Assembly: GCF_001278035.1 (NCBI RefSeq)
Contig: NZ_CP009452.1
Span: forward strand, 591,501-655,500
DNA from: Sphingopyxis sp. 113P3
GTDB lineage: Bacteria > Pseudomonadota > Alphaproteobacteria > Sphingomonadales > Sphingomonadaceae
Direction: 5' to 3'
Length of the DNA: 64,000 nt
How positions within the stretch are numbered: the stretch's first letter is position 1; each line of letters starts with the position of its first letter. Position numbers and translations under genes: made by a program. Below, piece by piece: positions 44,662 through 53,216 of the stretch. Below the pieces are notes generated by a model. That model did no database searches and was not told the origin of the DNA. It saw nothing but the letters and a program-made list of their open reading frames with translations.

Positions 44662-45402
44662 ATGATCCGCCCGCTTGCCGCCGCCCTGTTCCTGCTTTCA
44701 GGAGCGGCCGCGGTGCCAGCCGCTGCGCAGGACGTGCCGACCGGTCCGGTCGACGTTTCGGCTGCGGTCGAGGTCGTGTCGGACTACCGCTTTCGCGGGA
44801 TTTCGCTCAGCGGCGGCGACGTCGCGGTGCAGCCGGCGATCATGCTCACCCACAACGCCGGCCTCTATATCGGGGCATGGGGGTCGAAGATCGAGGAGAC
44901 GCCCGCAACGGGGGAGGTTGAGGTCGACCTTTACGGCGGCTTTGCGACCGAAGTGGCGCCAGGTACCTCGGTCGACCTCGGATTGACCTATTATTGGTAT
45001 CCCGGCGGAGCGCGAGCCGCGGGAGCCAGCGACTATGTCGAGGCCGCCGCCCGCCTGTCGCATCTGCTCGGGCCTGCCGAGGCCGGGGTCCGGATCGCCT
45101 ATGCGCCGCGCCAAGCCGCGCTGGGACAGGAAGACAGCCTCTATCTGGCGGCGGACCTGTCGGCTGGCATCCCGGCCACGCCTCTGACCGTGTCGGCGTC
45201 GCTGGGCTATACCGACGGCGGGCTCGCCGGATTTGCGCCCGGCGGGCATTATTGGGACTGGTCGCTCGGCGCCTCGGCGAGTTTTGGCCGGCTCACGGCC
45301 GGGATCCGATATGTCGACACCGACATTCCGGCGACGGGCGTGAAGGCAGTCGACAAATATTTCGATGCCGGAGTGGTCCTGTCTCTCGGGGTCTCGTTCT
45401 GA
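44662..45402 (+). CDS. TorF-family putative outer-membrane porin, copy 1
   Basis: A 246-residue beta-barrel-type protein with signal peptide MIRPLAAALFLLSGAAAVPA, cleavage after AAQ. The opening of the mature part, VSAAVEVVSDYRFRGISLSG, is the mark of this family (TIGR02001/TorF), followed by alternating strands and a C-terminal phenylalanine (LSLGVSF) needed for outer-membrane insertion. Aromatic girdle residues recur at strand ends. The ribosome site GAGGAGAGAC precedes the ATG. A paralogue follows about 310 bp downstream on the same strand; the two share the RFRG opening and barrel layout. The transported substrate is not known. Confidence 0.9.
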   Translation: MIRPLAAALFLLSGAAAVPAAAQDVPTGPVDVSAAVEVVSDYRFRGISLSGGDVAVQPAIMLTHNAGLYIGAWGSKIEETPATGEVEVDLYGGFATEVAPGTSVDLGLTYYWYPGGARAAGASDYVEAAARLSHLLGPAEAGVRIAYAPRQAALGQEDSLYLAADLSAGIPATPLTVSASLGYTDGGLAGFAPGGHYWDWSLGASASFGRLTAGIRYVDTDIPATGVKAVDKYFDAGVVLSLGVSF

Positions 45403-45712
45403 GATCAAAAGGAGCGGGGGCAAATGCGGGCCTCCCCCCAAGTGCGAAGCCGCTGCGCCACATGGAGATTCCTGGCACCCGCAAGAAAGTAACGATCGTA
45501 ACTTTATGTCGATGATTGAACTTTCGGCGCAATGGATTGTTGCAAATTTGTCACAACGGTGCATTTAAACTCGGTTCATCGCAACTTTTCGTTGTGCGTC
45601 GCAGCAATTTCGTCAACATCCAGCCCACACGATCGGACCGGCCCGCGCAATGAGGCCGGCCGTCCGTGTGGCAGGCAGGGACGATCCTTCAACCTATTCA
45701 GGGGATCAACCC
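45403..45712 (+). promoter_or_regulatory. Leader and promoter region of the second porin gene, with two dyads
   Basis: The 310 bp between the porin genes contain no gene. Two dyads lie in the AT-rich centre. AAAGT-A-ACGATCGT-A-ACTTT at 45486-45505 is a 20-bp palindrome with one mismatched pair, and TTGT-N2-CAAATTTG-N2-ACAA at 45537-45556 matches at sixteen of twenty positions. Both lie 150-230 bp before the start codon, so the second porin probably has its own regulated promoter and an untranslated leader. Confidence 0.5.
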
Positions 45713-46447
45713 ATGAAGACTTTCTCCCGCGCATGCTTCGGCATGGCTCTTGCGCTGTCGGCGCTTTCCACCCCCGCCTATGCCCAGGACGCCGAAGACG
45801 ATGGCAGCGGCATCACCATCTCGGGTAGCGCAACCGTCGTTAGCGACTACCGCTTCCGTGGTTTCAGCCAGTCGAACGAAGAGGCGGCCATTCAGGGCGG
45901 TATTTCGCTCAGTCACGACAGTGGCTTTTATGTCGGCACCTGGGGGTCGAGCATCGGTTTTGCCAACGGCACCGAGATCGACGTATTCGGCGGTTTTTCG
46001 AAAGAGGTGGTGCCGGGGCTGACCGCTGACATTGGCGCGACCCTCTACCTCTATCCCGGCACGTCGGACAGCTCGGTGATCGAGCCCTATTTCTCGCTGG
46101 CGGGTGATATCGGCCCCGCATCGATCAAGTCGGGTATCGCCTGGGCACCCGGCGGGCAGGACTCGCTCGGTGACGCGAGCGGCGTCTATATCTTCACCGA
46201 CGCCGGGGTCGGCATTCCGAACACGCCCTTCACGCTGAAGGGACATGTCGGCTTCGCAAAGAGCGACAGCTTCCTGGGCGGTCTTGACGGTGACGTGGTC
46301 GATTATTCGGTTGGCGTCGAGGCGAGCTGGAAGATGCTCACGCTCGGCATTTCCTATGTGAACACTGACGCACCGAAGTTCGGTGGGTACAAGGAAGCAG
46401 TCGGCGCTGACGGGGCGGTGATCTTTTCGCTCGGCGCGTCGTTCTGA
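45713..46447 (+). CDS. TorF-family putative outer-membrane porin, copy 2
   Basis: A 244-residue protein with signal peptide MKTFSRACFGMALALSALST and cleavage near AYAQ. The mature part begins with an acidic DAEDDGSGITISG and then the family mark ATVVSDYRFRGFSQSNEEAA. Strands such as FYVGTWGSSIGF, TEIDVFGGFSKEVVPGLTAD and LTLGISYVNTDAP alternate with turns, and the chain ends FSLGASF with a terminal Phe. It is similar in length and layout to the gene before it, so a duplication is likely, but the two have diverged and are separated by a regulated leader. In other bacteria this family is often expressed with nitrogen-regulated genes; no such gene is next to it here. Confidence 0.9.
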   Translation: MKTFSRACFGMALALSALSTPAYAQDAEDDGSGITISGSATVVSDYRFRGFSQSNEEAAIQGGISLSHDSGFYVGTWGSSIGFANGTEIDVFGGFSKEVVPGLTADIGATLYLYPGTSDSSVIEPYFSLAGDIGPASIKSGIAWAPGGQDSLGDASGVYIFTDAGVGIPNTPFTLKGHVGFAKSDSFLGGLDGDVVDYSVGVEASWKMLTLGISYVNTDAPKFGGYKEAVGADGAVIFSLGASF

Positions 46448-46456
46448 CGCCGGGCC

Positions 46457-46485
46457 GGGGCGGCGTTCTGGGGGGAGGCCGCCCC
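46457..46485 (+). terminator. Probable terminator after the second porin gene
   Basis: An eight-pair stem GGGGCGGC/GCCGCCCC encloses a 13-base loop and is followed by CTTTCC. It starts 10 bp after the porin stop codon. The T-tract is short, so termination may be partial. Confidence 0.55.
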
Positions 46486-46494
46486 CTTTCCGCC

Positions 46495-47643
46495 TTATCG
46501 CCAGCGCAGATTCGCGCGGCCGAGATCGGCGAGACTTCTTGTTCCCATCAGTTTCATCGCGCGCTCGATTTCCGCGCGAAGCAGCGAGATGGCGCGCGAC
46601 ACACCATCCTCGCCAGCCGCGGCCAACGCATAGAGGTAAAGGCGGCCGCCCGAGCACGCCTTGGCGCCGACCGAGAGCGCCTTCAAGACGTGCGTGCCGC
46701 GGGTGATGCCGCCGTCGCAGATGACTTCCAGCCTGTCGCCAACCGCGTCGACGATTTCGGCGAGTGCGTCGAAGGGGGCGATGCTTCCGTCAAGCTGACG
46801 GCCGCCGTGGTTCGACACCATGATCGCGCTGGCGCCGATGTCGAGGGCTCGTTTCGCATCCTCGACCGCGACGATGCCCTTGAGACAGAAGGGGCCATCC
46901 CATTGCTTGCGGATCGTCTCGGCTCGCTTCCAGTCAAGGCTCTGGTCGAGCATCGTCGTGAAATATTCGGCCACCGATTTGGGCACGCTTGATCCCTCGG
47001 ACACATGGGTCGCGAGATTCGGCAGGCTGAACTTCTCGCGCAGCACATAGTTGAGGCCCCAGGCGGGCTTTGCCGCATAGCTCAGCATGTTGCGCGCGGT
47101 GAACCGCGGCGGCGAGGTGAAACCCGAGCGCAGGCAGCGTTCGCGATTGCCGCCCACGATCGTGTCGACCGTGAGTGCGACCGCATCGAAGTTGGCGTCG
47201 CGAGCGGCGTCGAGCATCGCGCGGTTGAGACCCTCGTCGTGATGGACATAAAGCTGGAAGAGCTTGGGCCCGTTCGTCAGTGCCCCGGCCTCGGCGAGGC
47301 TGATCGTCGCGAGGCTTGAGATGCCGGCAACGGTTCCTGCCTGCGCCGCTGCGCGCAGCACGGCGCGCTCGCCCTGCCAGTGGAAGAGCCGCTGAAGCGC
47401 TGTGGGCGAAAGAAAGAGAGGCATCGCCATTTCGCGGCCGAAAAGCGTCGTTTTCATGTCGACAGCCTCCACCCCCGCGAGAACGCGCGGAATGAGGTCG
47501 CAATTGTCGAAGGCTTCACGGTTGCGTCGCCGCGTTACCTCATCGTCCGCCGCGCCGTCGATATAGTCGAACACCGGCCATGGCAGCCGCCTTTTGGCCA
47601 GCTTGCGGAAATCGTCGATATTATGGCAGTCGGTCAGGCGCAC
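46495..47643 (-). CDS. lldD: FMN-dependent alpha-hydroxy acid dehydrogenase (L-lactate dehydrogenase type)
   Basis: A 382-residue flavoenzyme that oxidises L-lactate or a related 2-hydroxy acid and passes electrons to the quinone pool or oxygen. The start is set at the GTG at 47643 (VRLTDCHNIDDFRKLAKRRL) because the family begins there; the frame upstream is a shadow. LPWPVFDYIDGAADDEVTRR is the opening, MAMPLFLSPTALQRLFHWQG the FMN-binding strand, FQLYVHHDEGLNRAMLDAAR follows, and the active site is ASAIMVSNHGGRQLDGSIAP with the catalytic His and substrate-binding Arg. The substrate is not proven, hence the symbol is tentative. It converges with the porin gene. Confidence 0.88.
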   Translation of the reverse strand: MRLTDCHNIDDFRKLAKRRLPWPVFDYIDGAADDEVTRRRNREAFDNCDLIPRVLAGVEAVDMKTTLFGREMAMPLFLSPTALQRLFHWQGERAVLRAAAQAGTVAGISSLATISLAEAGALTNGPKLFQLYVHHDEGLNRAMLDAARDANFDAVALTVDTIVGGNRERCLRSGFTSPPRFTARNMLSYAAKPAWGLNYVLREKFSLPNLATHVSEGSSVPKSVAEYFTTMLDQSLDWKRAETIRKQWDGPFCLKGIVAVEDAKRALDIGASAIMVSNHGGRQLDGSIAPFDALAEIVDAVGDRLEVICDGGITRGTHVLKALSVGAKACSGGRLYLYALAAAGEDGVSRAISLLRAEIERAMKLMGTRSLADLGRANLRWR

Positions 47644-47651
47644 CCAAACCC

Positions 47652-47740
47652 CCCGTTCGTCCTCAGCTTGTTGAAGGATCGTCCTTCCCGGCCATCTATG
47701 GCGGAAAGACAGCCGCTTCGACAAGCTTGGGGGCAAGCGG
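47652..47740. repeat. REP-like inverted pair of the sphingomonad type
   Basis: CCGTTCGTCCTCAGCTTG followed by TTGAAGG (47653-47677) is answered in inverse orientation by CTTCGACAAGCTTGGGGG followed by CAAGCGG (47716-47740). This matches the intergenic motif family around CTGAGCTTGTCGAAGG that is scattered through sphingomonad genomes and often occurs in facing pairs. It lies between the lactate-dehydrogenase-like gene and the FAD oxidoreductase, both on the minus strand, and could form a long hairpin in the RNA. Confidence 0.6.
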
Positions 47741-47746
47741 ACAGGA

Positions 47747-48985
47747 TTATGTCCAGCTTCCCAACAATCGTCCCAGCGCCCAGCGCGGCTCGACCGCGCG
47801 CGCCGAATCCTCGACATGCGCCGCGACCCGCGCCCCGATGGCGGGCGCGAGGGCGAAGGCACGGCCTGTGCCTCCGCCGACCAGCCAGACCCGCGGATGA
47901 TCGGGCAGGCGGTCCAGCAGCAGGTCGCCGCTCGCGGTGCGGCAGTCGTGCGTGGCCGCGCTCGCCACCACCGGCGCGCCGGCGAGTCTTGGAAGCCGAG
48001 CGGTCAGCCACTGCCGAACGTCGGCCAGCGCGCGGTCGTCTGCACGGCGATCGAAGCTATCGGGGTCGATTGTGGCATCGGGCGCGCCTTTCCACACCTT
48101 GACGCCGACCCCCTCGATGTCGGGAAGCAGATGGAAACCATAGGCGCGATCGACCAGTGCCGGCATCGCGGGCGGGCGAAACTGGGTGTCGCCCTGTCCG
48201 GGACCGAAGTGAAAGATCTGGTGACGCACCGCCGACAGGCGCTGCGGGGTCAGTATCTGGGGAAAGAGTTCGGTAAGCCACGCGCCGCAGGCGTAGACAA
48301 GGCTTCTCGCAGTCCCGCCATCGGGAAGCATATAGATGTCGCGGCGCTTGTCGCGGAGCGGGGCGGGCATCACCACCTCTTCTGGCGTTACCTGCGCGTC
48401 GAGGATCGTTTCAAGCAGCCCGCGCCGTCCGGCAAGCATCGCGCCGCCCTTTTCGGCGACAAGCGCCGCGGCGTCCGGCCGCCACGCGATCTGGGTGTAG
48501 CGGGGACGCAGCTCGTCGCCCGTCAACCGATCGACACCGCGAACTTCGAATATGGGGTCGCTTGCGGAGAGCGTGGTCACCGCCTCGCAGGGGGTGAGGA
48601 TCGGCAGGCTCGCGGTTTCAGAGAGGCGCCCCCACGCCTTGGCGCTTTCGTCGGCGAGTCCCGCGTAGAGCAGATCGCCGCCCTGTACCGGGTCGAGCAT
48701 CATCGAAGGCATGTTCGACGCGGCGCGGCCGTTTCCCGCGCCATAGGCGTCAAACAGCCGGACGCTGAACCCGCGGCGCACCAGATGCCATGCAGTCCAG
48801 GCGCCAATCGCGCCCGCGCCCACGACCGCGACGTCAACTTGCTTTTCGGGCGGCTTTGCGCCCTTGCGCCGCCGCGACCGCCGCGGTTCGGGCGGATCCT
48901 TTCGCTTGGGTTCTTTCTTGGCAGCCCCGAGCGCAAGCGCCGCCGGGGTGGCGGCCAGCGCGGCGAGGAGGCGCCGCCGGTCCAT
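47747..48985 (-). CDS. FAD-dependent oxidoreductase (DAO family) with Tat-type signal
   Basis: A 412-residue flavoprotein of the D-amino-acid-oxidase fold. The N-terminus MDRRRLLAALAATPAALALG is a candidate twin-arginine signal. After a Lys/Pro-rich linker the FAD motif VDVAVVGAGAIGAWTAWHLV appears, and the second FAD contact is near the end in WLVGGGTGRAFALAPAIGAR. Family members oxidise secondary or primary amines (sarcosine, glycine, D-amino acids). The substrate side is divergent here, so none can be named. Its start codon overlaps the stop of the amidohydrolase gene (TGATG at 48987-48983), so the two are translationally coupled within an operon of three genes. Confidence 0.87.
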   Translation of the reverse strand: MDRRRLLAALAATPAALALGAAKKEPKRKDPPEPRRSRRRKGAKPPEKQVDVAVVGAGAIGAWTAWHLVRRGFSVRLFDAYGAGNGRAASNMPSMMLDPVQGGDLLYAGLADESAKAWGRLSETASLPILTPCEAVTTLSASDPIFEVRGVDRLTGDELRPRYTQIAWRPDAAALVAEKGGAMLAGRRGLLETILDAQVTPEEVVMPAPLRDKRRDIYMLPDGGTARSLVYACGAWLTELFPQILTPQRLSAVRHQIFHFGPGQGDTQFRPPAMPALVDRAYGFHLLPDIEGVGVKVWKGAPDATIDPDSFDRRADDRALADVRQWLTARLPRLAGAPVVASAATHDCRTASGDLLLDRLPDHPRVWLVGGGTGRAFALAPAIGARVAAHVEDSARAVEPRWALGRLLGSWT

Positions 48986-50637
48986 CAGCCGGCCTTTTTC
49001 TTGTAGTAGCGATAGCCGCCGACCCAGGTTTCGAGCGGCGTCATGCGGCGGATCTCGTCGGGGCTTGCAAGCAAAGGATCGCTTTCGAGAATCAGAAAGT
49101 CGGCGCGCATCCCGGGCATCAGCGTACCGATCCGGTCTTCGGCAAAGCCCGCGAAGGCGGCGCTGCGCGTGAAGCCGTCGAGCACGGTCTCGCGGCTCAC
49201 CGCCTCCTCGGGGTGCCAGCCGCCAAAGGGCTGACCTGCCGCGTCGGTGCGCGAGATGGCCGCGGCCATACCTGCGAAGGGGTTGGCGCTCTCGACCGGC
49301 ACGTCGGAGCCGAAGGCGAGGCGGACGCCGGCATTCTCCATACTCCGCCACGCATAGGCGCCCTTCAATCGCTCGGGGCCAAGCCGTCCTTCGGCCATCA
49401 GCCGATCCGACGGCTGGTGGATGGGCTGCATCGAGGCGACGACGCCCAATTGCCGGAAGCGCGGAAAATCGGCGGGGTCGACGATCTGCGCATGCTCGAT
49501 GCGCCAGCGCCGCTCGCCCGGCAGGTCTGCAGTGAGATCGGCGATCGCGTCGAGGGCCTCGGCGTTGGCGGCATCGCCGATCGCATGGATTGCGACCTGA
49601 AACTTGTCCATGGACGCGCGCACCATCTTGTTGCGAAGCTGTGCAGGGGAGAGGAGCGGGAGCCCTTTTTGCCCAGGGGCATCGCTGTAGGGCTGCTTCA
49701 GCCAAGCGCCGCGCGAGCCCAGCGCGCCGTCGAGATAGAGCTTTACCCCGACCATGCGCAACCTGTCGTCGTAGAGCCAGGGCGTCGGCCCCGGACCGCC
49801 GATCAGCGCCATATTGTCGATGTCGTGGCCATAGCTGATGATGCGCACCGCGAGCTGGCGCTTGTCACCCGCCCGGCGGAAGGCCTGCCAGTCCTGGATC
49901 GTTGTGCCCATGTCGGCGATCGCCGTGATCCCTTCCTCGAGCAGCTTGGCCTGCGCGAGGAGGAAGGCGCGGTCGAGGTCGCGCGCGAGCGGCTTTGGCA
50001 CAGCCGAGGCGATGAGGCTGGTCGCGGCGTCGACGAAGATGCCGCTTGGCTGGCCGCCCGCCATCTCGATGCGCCCGCCCTCGGGCACCTTGGTCGCCGC
50101 GGTGACTCGCGCCGCCTTCATTGCCGCGCTGTTTGCCCAACCGGCATGGCCATCGACGCGCTCGAGCCAGACAGGACGGTCTGCGACGGCGGCGTCGAGG
50201 TCGGCAGCGGTTGGAAAGCGGCCGAGGCCCCATTTTTCCTGGTTCCACCCGCGGCCGATGATCCATGGTACGTCCGGATTGTCGGCGGCATATTGACGGA
50301 CGGCAGCCTGGGCTTCGCCGAGGCTGCTTGTGCCCGAAAGGTCGAGCAGCATCAGCGAGAAGCCGAGACCCATGAGGTGGCCGTGCGCGTCAATGAGCCC
50401 CGGGATCAGCGTTCTGCCCTTGCCGTCCTCCTTGAAGTCTGGTCGCTCGGGACGCTTGTCCTTGCGGTCGAGGAGCTTTGCGACCTTGCCGTCCTTGTCG
50501 ATGATAAGCCCTGTAAAGCGGACGAGTTTGCCATTCTGGTCGAGCGTGATGCCGTTCACATTGTCGATCAGCGTGTCGGCCTGTACGGGCAGCGAGATGA
50601 TGAGGGCGAGCGAAGCCAGAAGCGCGCGGCGGATCAT
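48985..50637 (-). CDS. Secreted amidohydrolase (YtcJ-like, amidohydrolase 3)
   Basis: A 550-residue metal-dependent hydrolase with signal peptide MIRRALLASLALIISLPVQA. The amidohydrolase metal site begins with TLIPGLIDAHGHLMGLGFSL (HxH), followed by the long insert typical of the YtcJ subgroup (WIIGRGWNQEKWGLGRFPTA, RPVWLERVDGHAGWANSAAM). Later come AIHAIGDAANAEALDAI, IEHAQIVDPADFPRFRQLGV and SDVPVESANPFAGMAAAISR, which hold the remaining His and Asp ligands. The subgroup cleaves amide or carbamate-like bonds, but natural substrates are largely unknown. It overlaps the preceding dehydrogenase gene by four bases and the following oxidoreductase by one, so the three products probably work on one pathway. 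Confidence 0.9.
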   Translation of the reverse strand: MIRRALLASLALIISLPVQADTLIDNVNGITLDQNGKLVRFTGLIIDKDGKVAKLLDRKDKRPERPDFKEDGKGRTLIPGLIDAHGHLMGLGFSLMLLDLSGTSSLGEAQAAVRQYAADNPDVPWIIGRGWNQEKWGLGRFPTAADLDAAVADRPVWLERVDGHAGWANSAAMKAARVTAATKVPEGGRIEMAGGQPSGIFVDAATSLIASAVPKPLARDLDRAFLLAQAKLLEEGITAIADMGTTIQDWQAFRRAGDKRQLAVRIISYGHDIDNMALIGGPGPTPWLYDDRLRMVGVKLYLDGALGSRGAWLKQPYSDAPGQKGLPLLSPAQLRNKMVRASMDKFQVAIHAIGDAANAEALDAIADLTADLPGERRWRIEHAQIVDPADFPRFRQLGVVASMQPIHQPSDRLMAEGRLGPERLKGAYAWRSMENAGVRLAFGSDVPVESANPFAGMAAAISRTDAAGQPFGGWHPEEAVSRETVLDGFTRSAAFAGFAEDRIGTLMPGMRADFLILESDPLLASPDEIRRMTPLETWVGGYRYYKKKAG

Positions 50638-51512
50638 TTGGGCAACCTCGTTACCAGCGAGCTTGTGTCTTTCCGTCCGCCGCCAGCCTTCTGAACATCG
50701 GCGTAAAATTGGTCAACGAGGCTCGCGACGGGCAGCGTGGCGCCATTGACCCTCGCTTCCTCGAGCGCGAGACCGAGGTCCTTGCGCATCCAGTCGACCG
50801 CGAAGCCAAAATCGAACTCGTCCTTCGCCATCGTGCCCCAGCGATTGAGCATCTGCCAGCTTGCTGCAGCGCCGCCCGAGACAGCCTCGAATACCTTGTC
50901 GGTGTCGAGGCCCGACGCCTGCGCGAAGCGCAGCGCTTCGGAGACGCCCTGAATCACGCCAGCGATCGCGATCTGGTTGACCATCTTGGTCGTCTGCCCC
51001 GCGCCGGGACCCCCGATATGGACGATACGGCCAGCGTAAGCGCGCATCACCGGTTCGGCTGCTGCGAAGGCGTCCGCGCTGCCCCCGCACATGATCGAAA
51101 GCGTGCCATTTTGCGCCCCCGCTTCGCCGCCCGACACCGGCGCATCGAGGCAATGCAGTCCGCGCCCCTCGGCCGCGGCGGCGAGCCGGCGGGCGATGCG
51201 TGCCGAAACGGTGGTATGGTCGATGAACAGCGCCCCCTTGCGCATCGCTGCGAAGGCACCTTCGTCACCCAGCGTTACTTCGGCGAGATCGTCATCGTTG
51301 CCGACGCAGGTGAGGACGACGTCGACTCCTTGCGCGGCCTCGCGAGGGGTTGCGGCCACCTCGCCGCCATATTGCTCCGCCCAGGCGTCAGCCTTGGCGC
51401 GGGTGCGGTTGTAGACAGTGACGCGATGGCCGGCCCTGGCGAGGTGACCTGCCATCGGACCGCCCATGACGCCGGTGCCGATGAAGGCAATGCGATAGGA
51501 TGTTTCGCTCAT
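50634..51512 (-). CDS. 3-hydroxyisobutyrate dehydrogenase-family NAD(P)-dependent reductase
   Basis: A 292-residue beta-hydroxyacid dehydrogenase. The Rossmann motif FIGTGVMGGPMAGHLARAGH is N-terminal, followed by VLTCVGNDDDLAEVTLG, the substrate-binding DAPVSGGEAGAQNGTLSIMC and the catalytic Lys in GPGAGQTTKMVNQ. Related enzymes act on 3-hydroxyisobutyrate, tartronate semialdehyde or gamma-hydroxybutyrate/glyoxylate; the substrate here is open. It is the first gene of the three-gene operon that continues with the amidohydrolase. The gene is divergent from ilvA across about 58 bp. Confidence 0.92.
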   Translation of the reverse strand: MSETSYRIAFIGTGVMGGPMAGHLARAGHRVTVYNRTRAKADAWAEQYGGEVAATPREAAQGVDVVLTCVGNDDDLAEVTLGDEGAFAAMRKGALFIDHTTVSARIARRLAAAAEGRGLHCLDAPVSGGEAGAQNGTLSIMCGGSADAFAAAEPVMRAYAGRIVHIGGPGAGQTTKMVNQIAIAGVIQGVSEALRFAQASGLDTDKVFEAVSGGAAASWQMLNRWGTMAKDEFDFGFAVDWMRKDLGLALEEARVNGATLPVASLVDQFYADVQKAGGGRKDTSSLVTRLPK

Positions 51513-51570
51513 GCCCGGTCCATAACCATGGTTTGCGCGGCGCGCCAGATGGGGTAGGGGGCCTATCGCT

Positions 51571-52821
51571 ATGACCGATCAACTCACCCTGACCTCCGCC
51601 GCCGATTTTCCGGCGATCACATTGGATGATGTGCGCGGGGCAGCAAGGCGAATTAACGGCTCGGTCGTGCGGACGCCGACCCTCCATTCGCAGACGCTCT
51701 CGGAACTGGTCGGGGCCGACGTCTGGTTGAAGTTCGAAAATCTGCAGTTCACGGCGGCCTACAAGGAACGCGGCGCGCTCAATGCGCTGCTCCTTCTGGA
51801 CGAGGATGCGCGCGCGCGCGGCGTGATCGCCGCGTCAGCAGGCAATCATGCGCAGGGCCTTGCGTATCACGGCAAGCGGCTCGGCGTGCCTGTGACCATC
51901 GTCATGCCGAGCACGACGCCGCAGGTGAAGGTCTCGCAGACGGCAGGCCACGGCGCGACGATCGTCCTTCATGGCGAGAAATTCGACGATGCTTACGCCC
52001 ATGCGCGCGAGCTTGAAAAGGAACGCGGACTCACCTTTGTCCATCCCTTCGACCATCCGCACGTCGCGGCGGGGCAGGGGACGGTGGCGCTGGAGATGCT
52101 CGAGGACGTGCCCGAACTCGACACGCTGATCGTGCCAATCGGCGGCGGCGGACTGCTTTCGGGCATGGGCACCGCAGCGCGCGGGATCAAGAACGACATG
52201 CGCCTTGTGGGCGTCCAGGCTGAACTCTACCCCTCGATGTATGCTGAGCTCAATGGCGTCGACATGGCGTGCGAGGGCGATACCCTGGCCGAAGGGATCG
52301 CGGTGAAAGAACCCGGCGCCTATACGCGCAAGCTCGTCGCCGAACTCAACGATGACATTGTCCTCGTCGCCGAGCGGCATCTTGAACGTGCGGTCAGCCT
52401 GCTGCTTCAGATCGAGAAGACGGTCGTCGAGGGTGCGGGCGCGGCGGGATTGGCGGCGATGCTCGCGCATCCCGAGGAATTCGCCGGGCGCAAGGTCGGG
52501 CTGGTGCTGACCGGCGGCAATATCGACACGCGTCTTCTGGCGAATGTTCTGCTGCGCGATCTCGCGCGTTCGGGCCGCATAGCGCGGCTGCGCATTCGCC
52601 TGCAGGACCGGCCGGGCGCGCTCTTCAAGGTGATGAAGCTGTTTGACGAGAAACAGGTCAACATCATTGAAATCTATCATCAACGTATCTTCACGACCCT
52701 CCCCGCGAAGGGCCTGATCACCGACATCGAATGCGAAGCGCGCGACCGCGAACATCTCGACAGCCTCGTCGCTGCGCTGCGCGAGGCGGGCTATATGGTG
52801 ACCACCGTCGAACTCGCATGA
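51571..52821 (+). CDS. ilvA: Threonine ammonia-lyase (threonine dehydratase) with ACT domain
   Basis: A 416-residue PLP enzyme that turns threonine into 2-oxobutyrate, the first step towards isoleucine. The PLP lysine is Lys65 in FENLQFTAAYKERGALNALL; the phosphate-binding loop is IVPIGGGGLLSGMGTAARGI; ASAGNHAQGLAYHGKRLGVP is the usual active-site helix. A single ACT-like regulatory segment lies at the C-terminus (RLQDRPGALFKVMKLFDEKQ and NIIEIYHQR). The short form with one ACT segment is closer to TdcB/YgkP-like enzymes than to the long E. coli IlvA, so it may be either biosynthetic or catabolic; ilvA is the conventional label. The next gene overlaps by four bases. Confidence 0.93.
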   Translation: MTDQLTLTSAADFPAITLDDVRGAARRINGSVVRTPTLHSQTLSELVGADVWLKFENLQFTAAYKERGALNALLLLDEDARARGVIAASAGNHAQGLAYHGKRLGVPVTIVMPSTTPQVKVSQTAGHGATIVLHGEKFDDAYAHARELEKERGLTFVHPFDHPHVAAGQGTVALEMLEDVPELDTLIVPIGGGGLLSGMGTAARGIKNDMRLVGVQAELYPSMYAELNGVDMACEGDTLAEGIAVKEPGAYTRKLVAELNDDIVLVAERHLERAVSLLLQIEKTVVEGAGAAGLAAMLAHPEEFAGRKVGLVLTGGNIDTRLLANVLLRDLARSGRIARLRIRLQDRPGALFKVMKLFDEKQVNIIEIYHQRIFTTLPAKGLITDIECEARDREHLDSLVAALREAGYMVTTVELA

Positions 52822-53216
52822 AGGCGTTCACGCTCGATCTGGTGGCAACGCCCGACACGATCGACGAGCTCGGCCACGTCAATAACGCGGTGTGGGTGCA
52901 GTGGATTCAACAGGTCGCGACCGCGCATTGGGACGCTGCGGCGCCGCAGGCGCATAAGGACGCCTATATCTGGGTCGTGGTAAGGCACGAAATCGACTAT
53001 CTGCGCGCGCTTGGTCCTGGCGGGCGGGTGACGGCACACACCTGGGTTGCCGACGCGCCGCAGGGAGCGAAGTTTGACCGATACATGGAGTTTACGGGCG
53101 AAGACGGGCGCGTGCATGTCCGCGCGCGGACCGTATGGGCGCTCCTCGACAGGGCGAGCGGCCGCCCCCTCCGGGTGACCGGCGCGGTGGTGGCCCCCTT
53201 TCTGTCCTCATCATGA
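52818..53216 (+). CDS. Acyl-CoA thioesterase, hot-dog fold
   Basis: A 132-residue thioesterase of the 4-hydroxybenzoyl-CoA thioesterase/YbgC-like type. The early segment DTIDELGHVNNAVWVQWIQQ has the Asp/Glu-HxNN motif that marks the active site (Asp or Glu followed by GHVNN); YLRALGPGGRVTAHTWVADA and FDRYMEFTGEDGRVHVRART form the following strands. The substrate is unknown. It begins in an ATGA overlap with ilvA and ends in an ATGA overlap with the acetyltransferase gene, so it is the middle member of a tightly coupled operon. Confidence 0.88.
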   Translation: MKAFTLDLVATPDTIDELGHVNNAVWVQWIQQVATAHWDAAAPQAHKDAYIWVVVRHEIDYLRALGPGGRVTAHTWVADAPQGAKFDRYMEFTGEDGRVHVRARTVWALLDRASGRPLRVTGAVVAPFLSSS

